From assembly GCA_022819505.1 (NCBI GenBank), contig JAJEHD010000010.1, positions 158,888 to 222,887 on the forward strand: a stretch of 64,000 nucleotides of DNA, written 5' to 3'. The notes below the pieces were generated by a model. The model saw only the letters and a program-made list of their open reading frames with translations. It was not told the DNA's origin and did no database searches. This document shows, piece by piece, positions 37,772-46,255 of the stretch (positions are counted from its first letter, which is position 1; each line of letters starts with the position of its first letter). The stretch comes from Acidimicrobiia bacterium. Lineage in GTDB: Bacteria > Actinomycetota > Acidimicrobiia > Acidimicrobiales > Aldehydirespiratoraceae. Both the position numbers and the translations under genes were made by a program.

Positions 37772-38358
37772 CCCCCGCTGCGTCGGGAACTCTGGCGGTC
37801 ACAGGAGACGAGGCCGCCGACCGGCTGGTGAACAGCGACCCGCTGGCGCTGGTGCTGGGGATGCTGCTCGACCAGCAGATCCCTATGGAGTGGGCCCTCA
37901 TGGGACCTCACCGTCTGGTCGAACGGCTCGGATCGGACCTGGACGCCCACGACATCGCGGACCTCGACCCCGAGGCCTTCGAGGCGCTGGTGAGGGCCAA
38001 ACCGGCGCTGCACCGGTTCCCCGGATCGATGGCCCAACGGATGCAGGCCCTGTGCCGGCACGTCGCCGACTGCTACGGCGGCGACGCCGGCGCGATCTGG
38101 GCCGACGCCGGCAGCGGCGAGGAGCTCTTCGAGCGGCTGCGGGACCTGCCCGGCTACGGCGACGAGAAGGCCCGGATCCTGACCGCGGTGCTGGCCAAGC
38201 GCTTCGGTGTGCGGCCGGAGGGCTGGCAGGAGCAGGCCGGAGCGTTCTCGGACGACCAGCCCCGGTCGGTGGCCGACATCGACGGACCCGAGGCGCTCCA
38301 GCGGGTCCGGGCCTGGAAGAAAGCCCAGAAGGCGCGCGGCAAGAAGAAGGACGAATGA
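37768..38358 (+). CDS. HhH-GPD family base-excision repair-like protein (TIGR03252 type)
   Basis: 196 residues. The helix-hairpin-helix LPGYGDEKARILTAVLAKRFG (about 126-146, given here only to its first part) and the early MLLDQQIPMEWA match the uncharacterised HhH-GPD family found in actinobacteria. The usual catalytic Asp of DNA glycosylases is not obvious, and there is no iron-sulfur Cys cluster at the end, where the protein is Lys-rich. The start is ATG 37768, overlapping the aceE stop (ATGA); ATG 37756 is an alternative. Its own stop overlaps the next gene in the same way. Confidence 0.85.
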   Translation: MTPAASGTLAVTGDEAADRLVNSDPLALVLGMLLDQQIPMEWALMGPHRLVERLGSDLDAHDIADLDPEAFEALVRAKPALHRFPGSMAQRMQALCRHVADCYGGDAGAIWADAGSGEELFERLRDLPGYGDEKARILTAVLAKRFGVRPEGWQEQAGAFSDDQPRSVADIDGPEALQRVRAWKKAQKARGKKKDE

Positions 38359-38957
38359 GGTTCCGACCCATCACCTTCGCCGCGGCCATCGCCCTCGCCA
38401 TGGTTGCCGCGGCCTGCGGCTCCGACGACCCGGTCACCGTCATCGAGACCACCGACCCGGAAGCCCCGGTAGAGCGGGAGGAGTCGTCCGCCACTTCGGC
38501 GGCTGACCCGTCCGAGACGGCCGGCAGCGCGGCGGCCGCGGGGCCGGGCGACGTCCCGGACCTCCAGATGGTCGACGTGCACACCGACGAGGCCGTAAAC
38601 CTCCAAGCGGTCGTCGACGGCTCCACTCCCCTGCTGTTGTGGTTCTGGGCGCCCCATTGACCGACCTGCCGGAGAGAGGGTCCGGCCCTGGAGCAGTTCG
38701 CTCAGGAGAACTCCGACACAGTGAAAGTGGTGGGCATCGGCGCCCAGGACGACCTCGCCTTCGCCAAGCGGTTCGTCGACCAGACCGGAACCACCTTCAC
38801 CATGCTGTGGAGCGACTCCGATGAGTCCTGGCGCCACTTCGGCGTGAGCCGGAACTCCACCGTGCTGCTGCTGGACCGCGGCGGCAACGTCGTGGAGGGA
38901 AGCGCGGGCAGCTACGACCCGGACAGCCTCATCACGCAACTGGCTACCCTGACCTGA
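38355..38957 (+). CDS. Thioredoxin-like lipoprotein, probable selenoprotein (UPTC)
   Basis: Read through the in-frame TGA at 38658-38660, the gene gives 200 residues. A lipoprotein signal ends at Cys21 (MVAAACGS), followed by a Ser/Ala/Glu-rich spacer, then the thioredoxin strand PLLLWFWAPH. Normal relatives continue WCxxC; here the TGA falls at the first redox position and the frame continues PTCRREGPALEQF, giving a Sec-Pro-Thr-Cys motif. The downstream half (VKVVGIGAQDD, FTMLWSDSDESWRHFGV, TVLLLDRGGNVV) is normal thioredoxin/TlpA fold. A SECIS-like hairpin follows the TGA. It would work outside the membrane as a thiol/selenol oxidoreductase. The start overlaps the HhH gene by four bases; the next selenoprotein starts three bases after its stop. 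Confidence 0.85.
38658..38686 (+). promoter_or_regulatory. Bacterial SECIS-like hairpin, first selenoprotein
   Basis: GCCGGA (38668-38673) pairs perfectly with TCCGGC (38681-38686), leaving the loop GAGAGGG. The GG and following T lie 19-21 bases after the TGA, the same distance as the GGU of the Escherichia coli fdhF SECIS. It overlaps coding sequence, as bacterial SECIS elements do. Confidence 0.75.
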
Positions 38958-38960
38958 GCG

Positions 38961-40034
38961 ATGAGAGTGCCGCACCGATTCCGAGTTGCCGTGGCGCTCT
39001 CCGCTGCGGCCCTGCTGGCCTCAGCCTGCGGCACCGACGAGCCGGGTCCAGCCAGCTCGGACGCCAGCGCCGGGGCCGTGACGCCCACGACCAGCGCCGC
39101 GGTCGACACCGATCTCGCCGAGGCCCAGGCCGCTGAAGCCGAGGCCGAGGCTGAAGCCGCCGCCGCTGAGGCCGAGGCCGCCGCACAGGCAGCCGCCGAA
39201 GCCGAAGCCCAAGCAGCCGAGGCAGAAGCCGAAGCCGCCTTAGCCGAAGCCGAAGCCCAAGCAGCCGCGGAGGCCGCCGCCCAAGCAGCCGCCGAAGCCG
39301 AGGCAGCCGCACAGGCAGCCGCCGAAGCCGAAGCCGCGGCCTCCGCTGCCGAAGCCGAAGCCGCCGCGGCCGCTGAAGCCCAGGCTGCTGCCGAGGCCGA
39401 AGCCGCCGCCCGGGCCGCCGCCGAAGCCGAAGCCCAAGCCGCTGCGGAGGCAGCCGCCCAGGCCGCCGCCGAAGCCGAAGCCGCCGCCCAGGCCGCCGCC
39501 GAGACCACGACGACTGCCGCGCCCACAACGACCGCCGCACCTACCAGCACTGCGGCACCCACCACCACCGCCGCACCCACCACCACGGCAGTACCCACCA
39601 CCACCGCCGCACCCGCGATCCTCGCGACCGATGTGCCCGATGACGAGATGATCGACCTGCGCACCGGTGCGACGGTCAACCTCCGGGACTTCGTGGACGG
39701 GTCCACGCCGCTACTGCTGTGGTTCTGGGCGCCCCATTGACCGATCTGCCGGCGAGAGGCCTCGTCGGTCGAGCAGTTCGCTCGAGACAACGCAGACCGA
39801 GTCACCGTCATAGGCGTGGGTGGCACGGACAGTCGATCCGAGGCCGACGGCTTCCTGGCCTCCGCCGGAGGTCCCCCGATCATGCTCTGGGATGAGCGCC
39901 CGGACTCGTGGCGCCACTACAACGCCGGGAACCCCGCTCTCATACTGCTCGACGGCGCGGGCGAGACCCGGGTCGAGAGGGTCGGCTCGTTCAACCGGAG
40001 CCGTCTCCAGGACGCTCTGGACAGCTTGAGCTAG
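38961..40034 (+). CDS. Thioredoxin-like lipoprotein with Ala/Glu spacer, probable selenoprotein (UPIC)
   Basis: Reading through TGA 39738-39740 gives 357 residues. A lipoprotein signal ends at Cys23 (LLASACGT). Residues about 50-180 are almost only Ala, Glu and Gln and should form a long helix; then Thr/Pro/Ala repeats (TTTAAPTTT) make a flexible stalk. The thioredoxin domain carries PLLLWFWAPH, the TGA, then PICRREASSVEQF, giving Sec-Pro-Ile-Cys. It continues through VTVIGVGGTDS, IMLWDERPDSWRHYN and ALILLDGAGETR to the TAG. The region around the TGA is nearly identical to the gene upstream, so the pair arose by tandem duplication. The same TGA in both copies argues against a sequencing error. 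Confidence 0.85.
39110..39505 (+). repeat. Low-complexity Ala/Glu-coding repeat
   Basis: Degenerate tandem repeats of the type GCCGAAGCC/GCCGAGGCC encode alternating Ala and Glu with some Gln. The period is irregular (6-12 bases) and always in frame. It lies inside the second selenoprotein gene and likely varies in length between strains. Confidence 0.8.
39738..39769 (+). promoter_or_regulatory. Bacterial SECIS-like hairpin, second selenoprotein
   Basis: Bases 39748-39756 pair with 39761-39769 over nine positions (two or three G-U pairs), with the four-base loop AGGC at 39757-39760. The loop G residues lie 18 and 19 bases after the TGA. The stem differs in sequence from that of the first gene but keeps the fold and distance. 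Confidence 0.75.
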
Positions 40035-40047
40035 ACATTTAACCTTC

Positions 40048-40092
40048 CGTTTACCGGCATTCACTCCCGGTTCACGGTCACATTCTCTGTCA
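40048..40092 (+). promoter_or_regulatory. PHO-box-like direct repeats upstream of pstS
   Basis: Units of the form GTTTACC, ATTCACT, GTTCACG and CATTCTC start every 11 bases (about 40048, 40059, 40070, 40081). Actinobacterial PhoP binds such 11-base direct repeats with GTTCA-like cores. The site lies about 85-130 bases before the pstS start, so phosphate-starvation control of pstSCAB-phoU is likely. Confidence 0.6.
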
Positions 40093-40175
40093 GAAACCTG
40101 CCCCCCTCTAGCTTGCTTGCGGCTCGCGTGGCGCGGGCTCATGCCATGCCATATCCCCCAAGGAGGGACGACTAA

Positions 40176-41159
40176 GTGCGTAAACCAAGACGCCATCTCA
40201 GATGGCTGCCGGTGATTCTCGTGACGCTGTCGCTGGTGGCCGCAGCATGCGGTGGCGACGAGGTCGAAGAGGAGGCTTCCGCTGTCTCCGGCGAGGTGAG
40301 TATCTCGGGTTCGTCGACGGTTGAACCGATCTCGATCCGGGTGGCTGAGCTGTTCGAGGACGTGGCCCCGGACGTGTCGGTGACCGTGGACGGTCCGGGC
40401 ACCGGCGACGGCTTCAAGCTGTTCTGCGAGGGCGCGACCGACATCTCCGACGCCTCCCGCCAGATCAAGGACGCCGAGAAGGAGGACTGCTACGAGGCTG
40501 GCATCACCAACATCGTAGAGCTCAAGGTGGCCATCGACGGCATCGCAGTGATGACCAACGCCGGCAACGACGCCGTCGAGTGCCTGAGCTTCCACCAGCT
40601 CTTCGACCTCATCGGCCCCGACGGCGAGGGCACCAGCACCTGGGCCGAGGCCTCCGCAGGCCTGCCCGACGCGCCGCTGGACGTCTTCGGCCCCGGCGAG
40701 GAATCAGGCACCTTCGACTCCTTCGTCGAGATCGTCCTCGAGGACCTCGCCGAAGAAGCCGGCACCGAGGCCACCACCCGCACCGACTACAGCCCCTCCG
40801 GCGACGACAACGTCATCCTGCAGGGCATCCAGTCCAGCGACACCAGCTTGGGCTGGGTCGGCTTCGCCTTCGCCGTCAACGCCTCGGGCGTGAAGCTGCT
40901 CGAGGTCGACGGCGGCGACGGATGCGTGCATCCGACCGAGGACACCATCGCCTCCAACGAGTACCCGGTCAGCCGGGACCTGTGGATCTACGTCAACGCG
41001 GACAAGGCCGAAGCCAACCCCGCAATCACCGCCTACGTCGACTTCTACGTCTCCGACGCCCTCACCCAGGCCGTCAGCGAGGTCGGCTACGTACCCCTCA
41101 GCAACACAGCCCACACCGAGACCGCTAACCGCTGGCACAACCGCACCCTCATCAGCTAG
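40176..41159 (+). CDS. pstS: Phosphate ABC transporter substrate-binding lipoprotein
   Basis: 327 residues with a lipoprotein signal (LSLVAAACGGDE). The mature part begins with the phosphate-binding GSSTVEPIS, then DGPGTGDGFKLFCEG, TDISDASRQIK, and FGPGEESGTFDSFVE, the normal ligand loops of PstS. It captures phosphate outside the membrane for PstCA. GTG start 40176 has a strong AAGGAGGG eight bases upstream. The 141-base gap before it holds the PHO-box-like repeats. A GC-rich stem-loop separates it from pstC, fitting higher expression of the binding protein. Confidence 0.95.
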   Translation: MRKPRRHLRWLPVILVTLSLVAAACGGDEVEEEASAVSGEVSISGSSTVEPISIRVAELFEDVAPDVSVTVDGPGTGDGFKLFCEGATDISDASRQIKDAEKEDCYEAGITNIVELKVAIDGIAVMTNAGNDAVECLSFHQLFDLIGPDGEGTSTWAEASAGLPDAPLDVFGPGEESGTFDSFVEIVLEDLAEEAGTEATTRTDYSPSGDDNVILQGIQSSDTSLGWVGFAFAVNASGVKLLEVDGGDGCVHPTEDTIASNEYPVSRDLWIYVNADKAEANPAITAYVDFYVSDALTQAVSEVGYVPLSNTAHTETANRWHNRTLIS

Positions 41160-41163
41160 AACA

Positions 41164-41221
41164 CCGGCCGGCCAGGTCTGGACCCGACCAGGTCCGGCCC
41201 GGCCAGGCCCGGATCCGACCA
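41164..41221 (+). other. GC-rich intercistronic stem-loop between pstS and pstC
   Basis: GGCCGG (41166-41171) can pair with CCGGCC (41194-41199), and inside it GGACC (41180-41184) can pair with GGTCC (41191-41195) as an alternative. There is no T-run, so it more likely stabilises the pstS end or attenuates than terminates. Confidence 0.4.
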
Positions 41222-41240
41222 GGAAGCTCCTTCCCGCCGA

Positions 41241-42392
41241 ATGACCGACACGAGCGTCGTACACCAAGAGTTCCTCACCGTCGATCAGCTTCAGATCGCG
41301 CCTTCCCGCAGGCACCGCGAGGTGGTCATCAGGTACATCCTGCTGGTGACGGCGCTCGTGTCTGTCCTGGTCAGCACACTGATCGTGTGGAGCCTGGTGC
41401 GTGAGGCCTGGACCTTCATCACCGGTGTGGTGTGGGCCGACACGTGGGGTCAACCGGGATGGTTCCCCCGGCGGGGCCTCTACGACATTCCCACCATCGT
41501 CGTGGCCTCCCTGATCGTCACGGGCATCGCCATGGTGGTGGCCGGACCTCTGGGTCTGGGAGCCGCGGTGTACCTGTCGGAGTACGCCAACCGGAGGGTC
41601 CGGTCCTGGCTGAAGCCCGCGCTGGAGATCCTGGCTGGAATCCCGTCGGTTGTCCTGGGATTCTTCGCACTCACATGGATCGCGCCCAACATCGTGGGGC
41701 GTATCGGGAAGACCACCTTCCTGGTGCTGGGCGCGGTGATCCTGATCGGCTACGCGGCGATATCCGCGGTGATAGCACGATCCAAGATCAAGCAGTACCG
41801 GGAGGGAACGACTGATCCCTCGGCCCGCATCGGCGCGGTGGCGTCGATAGCAACGCTGGTCGTCGTCTTCGCCCTTGCCCTGGCCTGGATACTCAATGTG
41901 TGGCTGGAGTTCGCGCCCAACAACGCCGGCTCGCTGACCGCAGCGGGCATCGGAGTGGGCATCCTTACCATCCCGCTGGTGGCCTCGATCTCCGAGGACG
42001 CCATGGCCGCGGTGCCCGACTCGCTACGCCAGGCCTCAGCGGGGCTCGGAGCCCGCAAGAGGACCACGGCCACGACAGTCGTGCTGCCAGCGGCCATCTC
42101 CGGCATCGTGGCCGCCTTCATCGTGGCCGTCTCGCGGGCCATCGGTGAGACGATGGTGGTCTTCATGGCCGCCGGCGCGGCCGACGCGGCCCGGTGGACG
42201 GACAACCCGTTCGAAGGAGGCCTGACCATGACCGCGGCCATGGCCTCTCTGGCCTCGGGCACCGACAGCGTCGTGGGCGAGGGCCTCACCTTCCAGAGCC
42301 TCTACTTCGTGGGCCTGCTCCTGTTCTTGACCACCTTGAGCCTCAACATCATCGCGTCGCGCTTCGTGGCGAAGGTCCGGGAGGTCTACTAG
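41241..42392 (+). CDS. pstC: Phosphate ABC transporter permease PstC
   Basis: 383 residues with about seven hydrophobic helices. After a cytoplasmic N-terminus the first helix is at about 31-52. The permease domain includes GLGAAVYLSEYA, LEILAGIPSVVLGFFAL, and the coupling-helix region DALRQA-type: VPDSLRQASAGLGARKRTTATTV. The final SLYFVGLLLFLTTLSLNIIA is typical of PstC. Between helices 4 and 5 there is a longer cytoplasmic insert (about 175-195). ATG start 41241. Forms the membrane channel with PstA. Confidence 0.94.
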   Translation: MTDTSVVHQEFLTVDQLQIAPSRRHREVVIRYILLVTALVSVLVSTLIVWSLVREAWTFITGVVWADTWGQPGWFPRRGLYDIPTIVVASLIVTGIAMVVAGPLGLGAAVYLSEYANRRVRSWLKPALEILAGIPSVVLGFFALTWIAPNIVGRIGKTTFLVLGAVILIGYAAISAVIARSKIKQYREGTTDPSARIGAVASIATLVVVFALALAWILNVWLEFAPNNAGSLTAAGIGVGILTIPLVASISEDAMAAVPDSLRQASAGLGARKRTTATTVVLPAAISGIVAAFIVAVSRAIGETMVVFMAAGAADAARWTDNPFEGGLTMTAAMASLASGTDSVVGEGLTFQSLYFVGLLLFLTTLSLNIIASRFVAKVREVY

Positions 42393-42405
42393 TGGAGCCG
42401 GGCCG

Positions 42406-43368
42406 ATGATCAGCCGCCTCTCGGATGACCGGTCCCGGGCCGCCATCGCCGCCTCGATCGAGCGGCGCCGGGTAGACACCCGGGGCCTGCTGTTCAAGAC
42501 GCTGCTCCAGTCATGCCTGCTGATCACGCTGGCCCTGCTCGCCGTGCTGCTGATCACCGTCGCGTTGGACAGCACCGACCAGCTCGGCACCCGGCTATGG
42601 GAGTTCCTCCAGGGCACCCTGCGGTCCCGGTCCGGAGACGAGCGACTCGGCATCCACCAGGGCATGTACGGCTCGCTGTGGATCGCCATCATCGTGGCCG
42701 TGCTCGCCTTCCCCATAGGGATCGGTGCGGCGGTGTACCTCGAGGAGTACGCGCCCCGGAATCGCTTCACCGCGTTCATCGAGGTCAACATCCGCAACCT
42801 GGCCGGCGTGCCGTCGGTGGTGTACGGCCTGCTCGGGCTGGCGCTGCTGCTGAACGGCCAGATCTTCGGCCTCGACCGCCTCACCGGCGGGAGCTCGGCC
42901 CTGTCGGGCGGGATCACCCTGGCCATCCTCGTGCTGCCGATAGTTGTGATCACCTCCGGCGAGGCCTTCCGGGCGGTGCCCACCGAGCTGCGGGAGGGCG
43001 CCTACGGCGTGGGGGCCACCAGGTGGGAGATGATCCGGACCCAGGTACTGCCCTACGCCGCGCCCGGCATCCTCACCGGCACACTGCTGTCGATGGCCCG
43101 GGCGGTGGGCGAGGCCGCACCGCTGATCCTGGTGGGCGCCATCTCCGGGCGGCTAGGAGACAATCCCGGGCTCTTCGACATCAGCGCCCTTACCGATCAG
43201 TTCACCGCCCTGCCCATCGTCATCACCACCTGGACCGTGCAGTCGGGTCGGGACGCCGGCTTCATCGCGGCCGCGGCCGCCGCCATCGTCGTGCTGCTCG
43301 TGTTCGTGCTAATGATGAACTCCGCCGCGATCCTGCTACGGAACCGGTTCGAGAAGAAGAGAGGCTGA
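42406..43368 (+). CDS. pstA: Phosphate ABC transporter permease PstA
   Basis: 320 residues with six main hydrophobic helices. Visible PstA features: [80 protein letters not shown] coupling segment (shown here in part), and [13 protein letters not shown]. It starts 14 bases after pstC and ends two bases before pstB. Pairs with PstC in the phosphate transporter. Confidence 0.94.
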   Translation: MISRLSDDRSRAAIAASIERRRVDTRGLLFKTLLQSCLLITLALLAVLLITVALDSTDQLGTRLWEFLQGTLRSRSGDERLGIHQGMYGSLWIAIIVAVLAFPIGIGAAVYLEEYAPRNRFTAFIEVNIRNLAGVPSVVYGLLGLALLLNGQIFGLDRLTGGSSALSGGITLAILVLPIVVITSGEAFRAVPTELREGAYGVGATRWEMIRTQVLPYAAPGILTGTLLSMARAVGEAAPLILVGAISGRLGDNPGLFDISALTDQFTALPIVITTWTVQSGRDAGFIAAAAAAIVVLLVFVLMMNSAAILLRNRFEKKRG

Positions 43369-43369
43369 A

Positions 43370-44245
43370 GTGTCGATGACCGATGAGGCTCCCCGCTTGA
43401 TCGAGCGTCCGGTCGCCGCCGGCGATCCCAGCGCGGCACCCGGAATGCCCTCGGCGGCGACCGACAACGGTGTCGTGTTCCGCTCCGAGGACGTGAACGT
43501 CTACTACGGCAGCTTCCGGGCGGTGCGGGACGTCAGCTTCGATGTGCCTAGGAACCAGATCATGGCCCTGATCGGCCCCTCCGGATGCGGCAAGTCGACC
43601 GTGCTGCGCTGCTACAACCGGATGAACGACCTCATCAAGGACGCCCGGGTGACCGGGACCATCACCTACCGGGGCACGAACCTCTACGACGAGCGGGTCG
43701 ACCCGGTCGAGGTGCGACGCCGCATCGGCATGGTGTTCCAGAAGCCCAACCCGTTCCCGAAGTCGATCTACGACAACGTCGCCTACGGCCCCCGGGTGGC
43801 CGGCCAGAAGAAGGGCCTCGACGACATCGTGGAAAACTCGCTGCGCAAGGCGGCCCTGTGGGAGGAAGTCAGCGACCGCCTCAAGGACTCGGCGCTTGGC
43901 CTCTCGGGCGGCCAGCAGCAGAGACTGTGCATAGCGCGGGCCATCGCGGTGGGCCCCGACGTGCTGTTGATGGACGAGCCGTGCTCGGCCCTCGACCCGA
44001 TCGCCACCGCCCACATCGAGGACTTGATGCAGGAGATCAAGCAGGACTACACGATCATGATCGTGACCCACAACATGCAGCAAGCCGCCCGGGTGAGCGA
44101 CACCACCGCCTTCTTCACCGCCGATGTCCGCTCCGAGAACGACACCCGCACCGGCATCCTGGTGGAGGTGGACGCCACCCAGAAGATCTTCTCCAACCCG
44201 TCCGACGAGCGCACCGAGAACTACGTCACCGGACGGTTCGGCTGA
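43370..44245 (+). CDS. pstB: Phosphate ABC transporter ATPase PstB
   Basis: 291 residues. Walker [14 protein letters not shown] (about 70), Q-loop [16 protein letters not shown], signature [14 protein letters not shown], Walker [14 protein letters not shown] and switch His in VTHNMQQA are all present. [10 protein letters not shown] is diagnostic for PstB. The first 35 residues are a variable extension rich in Ala and Pro. GTG start 43370, ATG 43376 alternative. It powers PstCA. Confidence 0.96.
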   Translation: MSMTDEAPRLIERPVAAGDPSAAPGMPSAATDNGVVFRSEDVNVYYGSFRAVRDVSFDVPRNQIMALIGPSGCGKSTVLRCYNRMNDLIKDARVTGTITYRGTNLYDERVDPVEVRRRIGMVFQKPNPFPKSIYDNVAYGPRVAGQKKGLDDIVENSLRKAALWEEVSDRLKDSALGLSGGQQQRLCIARAIAVGPDVLLMDEPCSALDPIATAHIEDLMQEIKQDYTIMIVTHNMQQAARVSDTTAFFTADVRSENDTRTGILVEVDATQKIFSNPSDERTENYVTGRFG

Positions 44246-44256
44246 GGCTTCGAGCG

Positions 44257-45018
44257 ATGACCGAGCAGACCCGCAAGACGTTCCACGCCGAGATCGAGGA
44301 GATCAGCGATCTGATCGTGCAGCTCGCGGCCCGGGCCGGGGACTCCGTCGCCCGGGCCACCGACGCGCTCTTGGGGTACGACCTGGCGGAGGCCCAGCAG
44401 ATCATCGACGACGACGACGCCATCGACGTGGCCGCACTCGAGGTGGAGGAGAGGTGCCAGAGCCTGCTGGCCCTCCAGCAGCCCATGGCCGGCGACCTCC
44501 GCCAGATCCTGGCCGCCATGTGGATCACCGCCGAGCTGGAGCGGACCGGCGGGCTGGCCTGCAACATCTGCAAGGGAGCCCGCCGGATGTTCCCGGCCGA
44601 GCTGCCCCCGAAGCTGCGGGGCTTGATCGCGGAGATGAGCGAGGAGGCGATCCGGCTCATCCGGCTGTCGGTGGACTCCTACTCCGAGCGCGACGCTGGC
44701 CTGGCCAGCGCCCTCGACGACATCGACGACCGGCTCGACAGCCTCCACCGCGTGTTCGTGCGGAACCTTCTGGAGGTGAGCCGGTCCAAGGACCTGGAGG
44801 TGCAGCCCGCGATGCAACTGGCCCTGATCGCTCGGTATTACGAGCGCATAGGCGACCATGCCGTCAACGTCAGCGACCGGGTCCGCTACATGGTGTCCGG
44901 CGTCATGCCGTGGCGGGACAAGATGACCAGGCACCCGACCCGGGAGGAGTCTGTCGTCCAAGATCCTTCGCCCGATCCGACCGAGATGTCCCCCAACGGC
45001 GAGGACGAGACCGGCTAG
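44257..45018 (+). CDS. phoU: Phosphate transport regulator PhoU
   Basis: 253 residues forming the expected two PhoU helical repeats; ARYYERIGDHAVNVSDRVRYMV near residues 193-214 is the classic E/DxxxD metal-binding repeat, matched by AELERTGGLACNICKGARR-like sequence in the first half (about 92-110). A disordered acidic tail of about 35 residues follows. PhoU links the Pst transporter to the PhoR-type kinase and represses the Pho response when phosphate is plentiful. ATG 44257, 11 bases after pstB; the kinase gene follows in the same frame. Confidence 0.94.
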   Translation: MTEQTRKTFHAEIEEISDLIVQLAARAGDSVARATDALLGYDLAEAQQIIDDDDAIDVAALEVEERCQSLLALQQPMAGDLRQILAAMWITAELERTGGLACNICKGARRMFPAELPPKLRGLIAEMSEEAIRLIRLSVDSYSERDAGLASALDDIDDRLDSLHRVFVRNLLEVSRSKDLEVQPAMQLALIARYYERIGDHAVNVSDRVRYMVSGVMPWRDKMTRHPTREESVVQDPSPDPTEMSPNGEDETG

Positions 45019-45027
45019 GAGCGTCCG

Positions 45028-46236
45028 ATCACGACCCTCATCGTCGCTGTTCTGCTGGTGGTGGGCGGCGCCCTCGCAGGAATCGCGCTGGACCGGGTCC
45101 GGCTGCGCCGCTGGCTCCGGGGCCTTTCGCCGGAGGGTCGGTCGGGCCCTGAGGCGCCTCGGTCGGCCCGCGGGTTCATCGAAGCAGCCCAGCGGCGCGG
45201 GGACGTCGCCGAGACCAACCGCGTCTCGGCCGTGACGGCGGCTCGCCGGCTGGAGGCGAGCCTGGACGGGCTCCAGTCGGGGCTGGTGGTATGCGACCGC
45301 ACCGGGAGCGTGGTGGCCCAGAACGCGGCCGCGGAGCAGTTCCTGCTGGCCCGCCACGGCGAGGCCCTGGTCGGCCGGGAGATCAAGGAACTGCTTGAGC
45401 GGGCCCGGGCCGGAGAGCGGGTGACGACCACCGTCGAACTTCACACCGAGCCCCGCCGCAGCTACGAGGTGGAGGCCGGCCCGATCGAGCGTGATTCCGA
45501 GACGCTCGGGGCGGTTGCTCTCGTGTACGACATCACCGAGCACCACCGCATCGACTCCGTCCGGCGCGACTTCGTAGCCAACGTGAGCCACGAGCTCAAG
45601 ACGCCGATCGGCGCGCTGAGCCTGCTGGCCGACTCCCTGGCCGCAGATCCCGAGCCCGAGGTGGCTACCCGCCTCGCGGGCCGTATGCAGATCGAGATCC
45701 AGCGGGTGGCCGACACCATCGACGACCTGCTGACGCTGGCGATGCTGGAGGACGAAAGCGGCCGGTCCGGCGAGCAGGTCGACATCTGTGCGGTCGTCGC
45801 GGCCGCCGCCGACCGGATCAGCCAGTCAGCAGAGCAGCGGGACATCATGGTGATCGTCTCGGGCGAGCAGGACGTCTCCCCGATCCGGGGGGCCCGGCGG
45901 CAGCTGGAGTCGGCGGTGTTCAACCTGCTCGACAACGCGGTGAAGTTCAGCGAGCCCGGCGGCCGGGTCGACGTCGTGGTCGAGATCCATGGCCGGGACC
46001 TGCAGGTGTCGGTGGCCGACGAGGGCATCGGCATCCCGGCCTCGGAGCGGTCCCGGATCTTCGAGCGGTTCTACCGGGTCGACCGGGCCCGGAGCCGCAA
46101 CACGGGGGGCACGGGCCTTGGGCTGTCCATCGTGCGGCATGTGGCCCTGAACCACGGCGGCGACGTGAATGTGACCTCGCGGGAGGGCTACGGGTCGCGG
46201 TTCACCATCACCCTCCCCCTCGACAACGACGTCTGA
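45028..46236 (+). CDS. PhoR/SenX3-type sensor histidine kinase
   Basis: About 402 residues with one N-terminal membrane helix, a PAS domain (about 75-170: VVCDRTGSVVAQNAAAEQF), HisKA with FVANVSHELKTPIGAL (phospho-His near 188) and a HATPase domain: N box NLLDNAVKFSE, G1 VADEGIGIP, F box FERFYRVDRARS, G2 GGTGLGLSI. The first ATG/GTG in frame is GTG 45055/45058, which would cut the membrane helix in half. The frame upstream adds ITTLIVAVLLVV and begins at ATC 45028, with GGAG six bases ahead, so an ATC start is plausible. It follows phoU, so it probably senses phosphate status. No response regulator gene follows. Confidence 0.88.
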   Translation: MTTLIVAVLLVVGGALAGIALDRVRLRRWLRGLSPEGRSGPEAPRSARGFIEAAQRRGDVAETNRVSAVTAARRLEASLDGLQSGLVVCDRTGSVVAQNAAAEQFLLARHGEALVGREIKELLERARAGERVTTTVELHTEPRRSYEVEAGPIERDSETLGAVALVYDITEHHRIDSVRRDFVANVSHELKTPIGALSLLADSLAADPEPEVATRLAGRMQIEIQRVADTIDDLLTLAMLEDESGRSGEQVDICAVVAAAADRISQSAEQRDIMVIVSGEQDVSPIRGARRQLESAVFNLLDNAVKFSEPGGRVDVVVEIHGRDLQVSVADEGIGIPASERSRIFERFYRVDRARSRNTGGTGLGLSIVRHVALNHGGDVNVTSREGYGSRFTITLPLDNDV

Positions 46237-46255
46237 GCCGCAAGCGCGGCTAGAC
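46231..46255. terminator. Bidirectional hairpin between convergent genes
   Basis: AGCCGC (46236-46241) and GCGGCT (46246-46251) pair around the loop AAGC, and the outer GTCT/AGAC (46231-46234, 46252-46255) extends the stem with one bulged G. It overlaps the stop codons of both convergent genes. There is no T-run. Confidence 0.55.

Noticed and set aside
39110..39505. CRISPR-like repeat array
   Set aside because: The period is short and irregular, in frame, with no unique spacers; it encodes an Ala/Glu helix.
38658..39740. Reading the two thioredoxin genes as pseudogenes stopped by nonsense mutations
   Set aside because: Both copies carry TGA at the same redox position, the following frame is conserved protein, and each TGA is followed by a correctly spaced hairpin.
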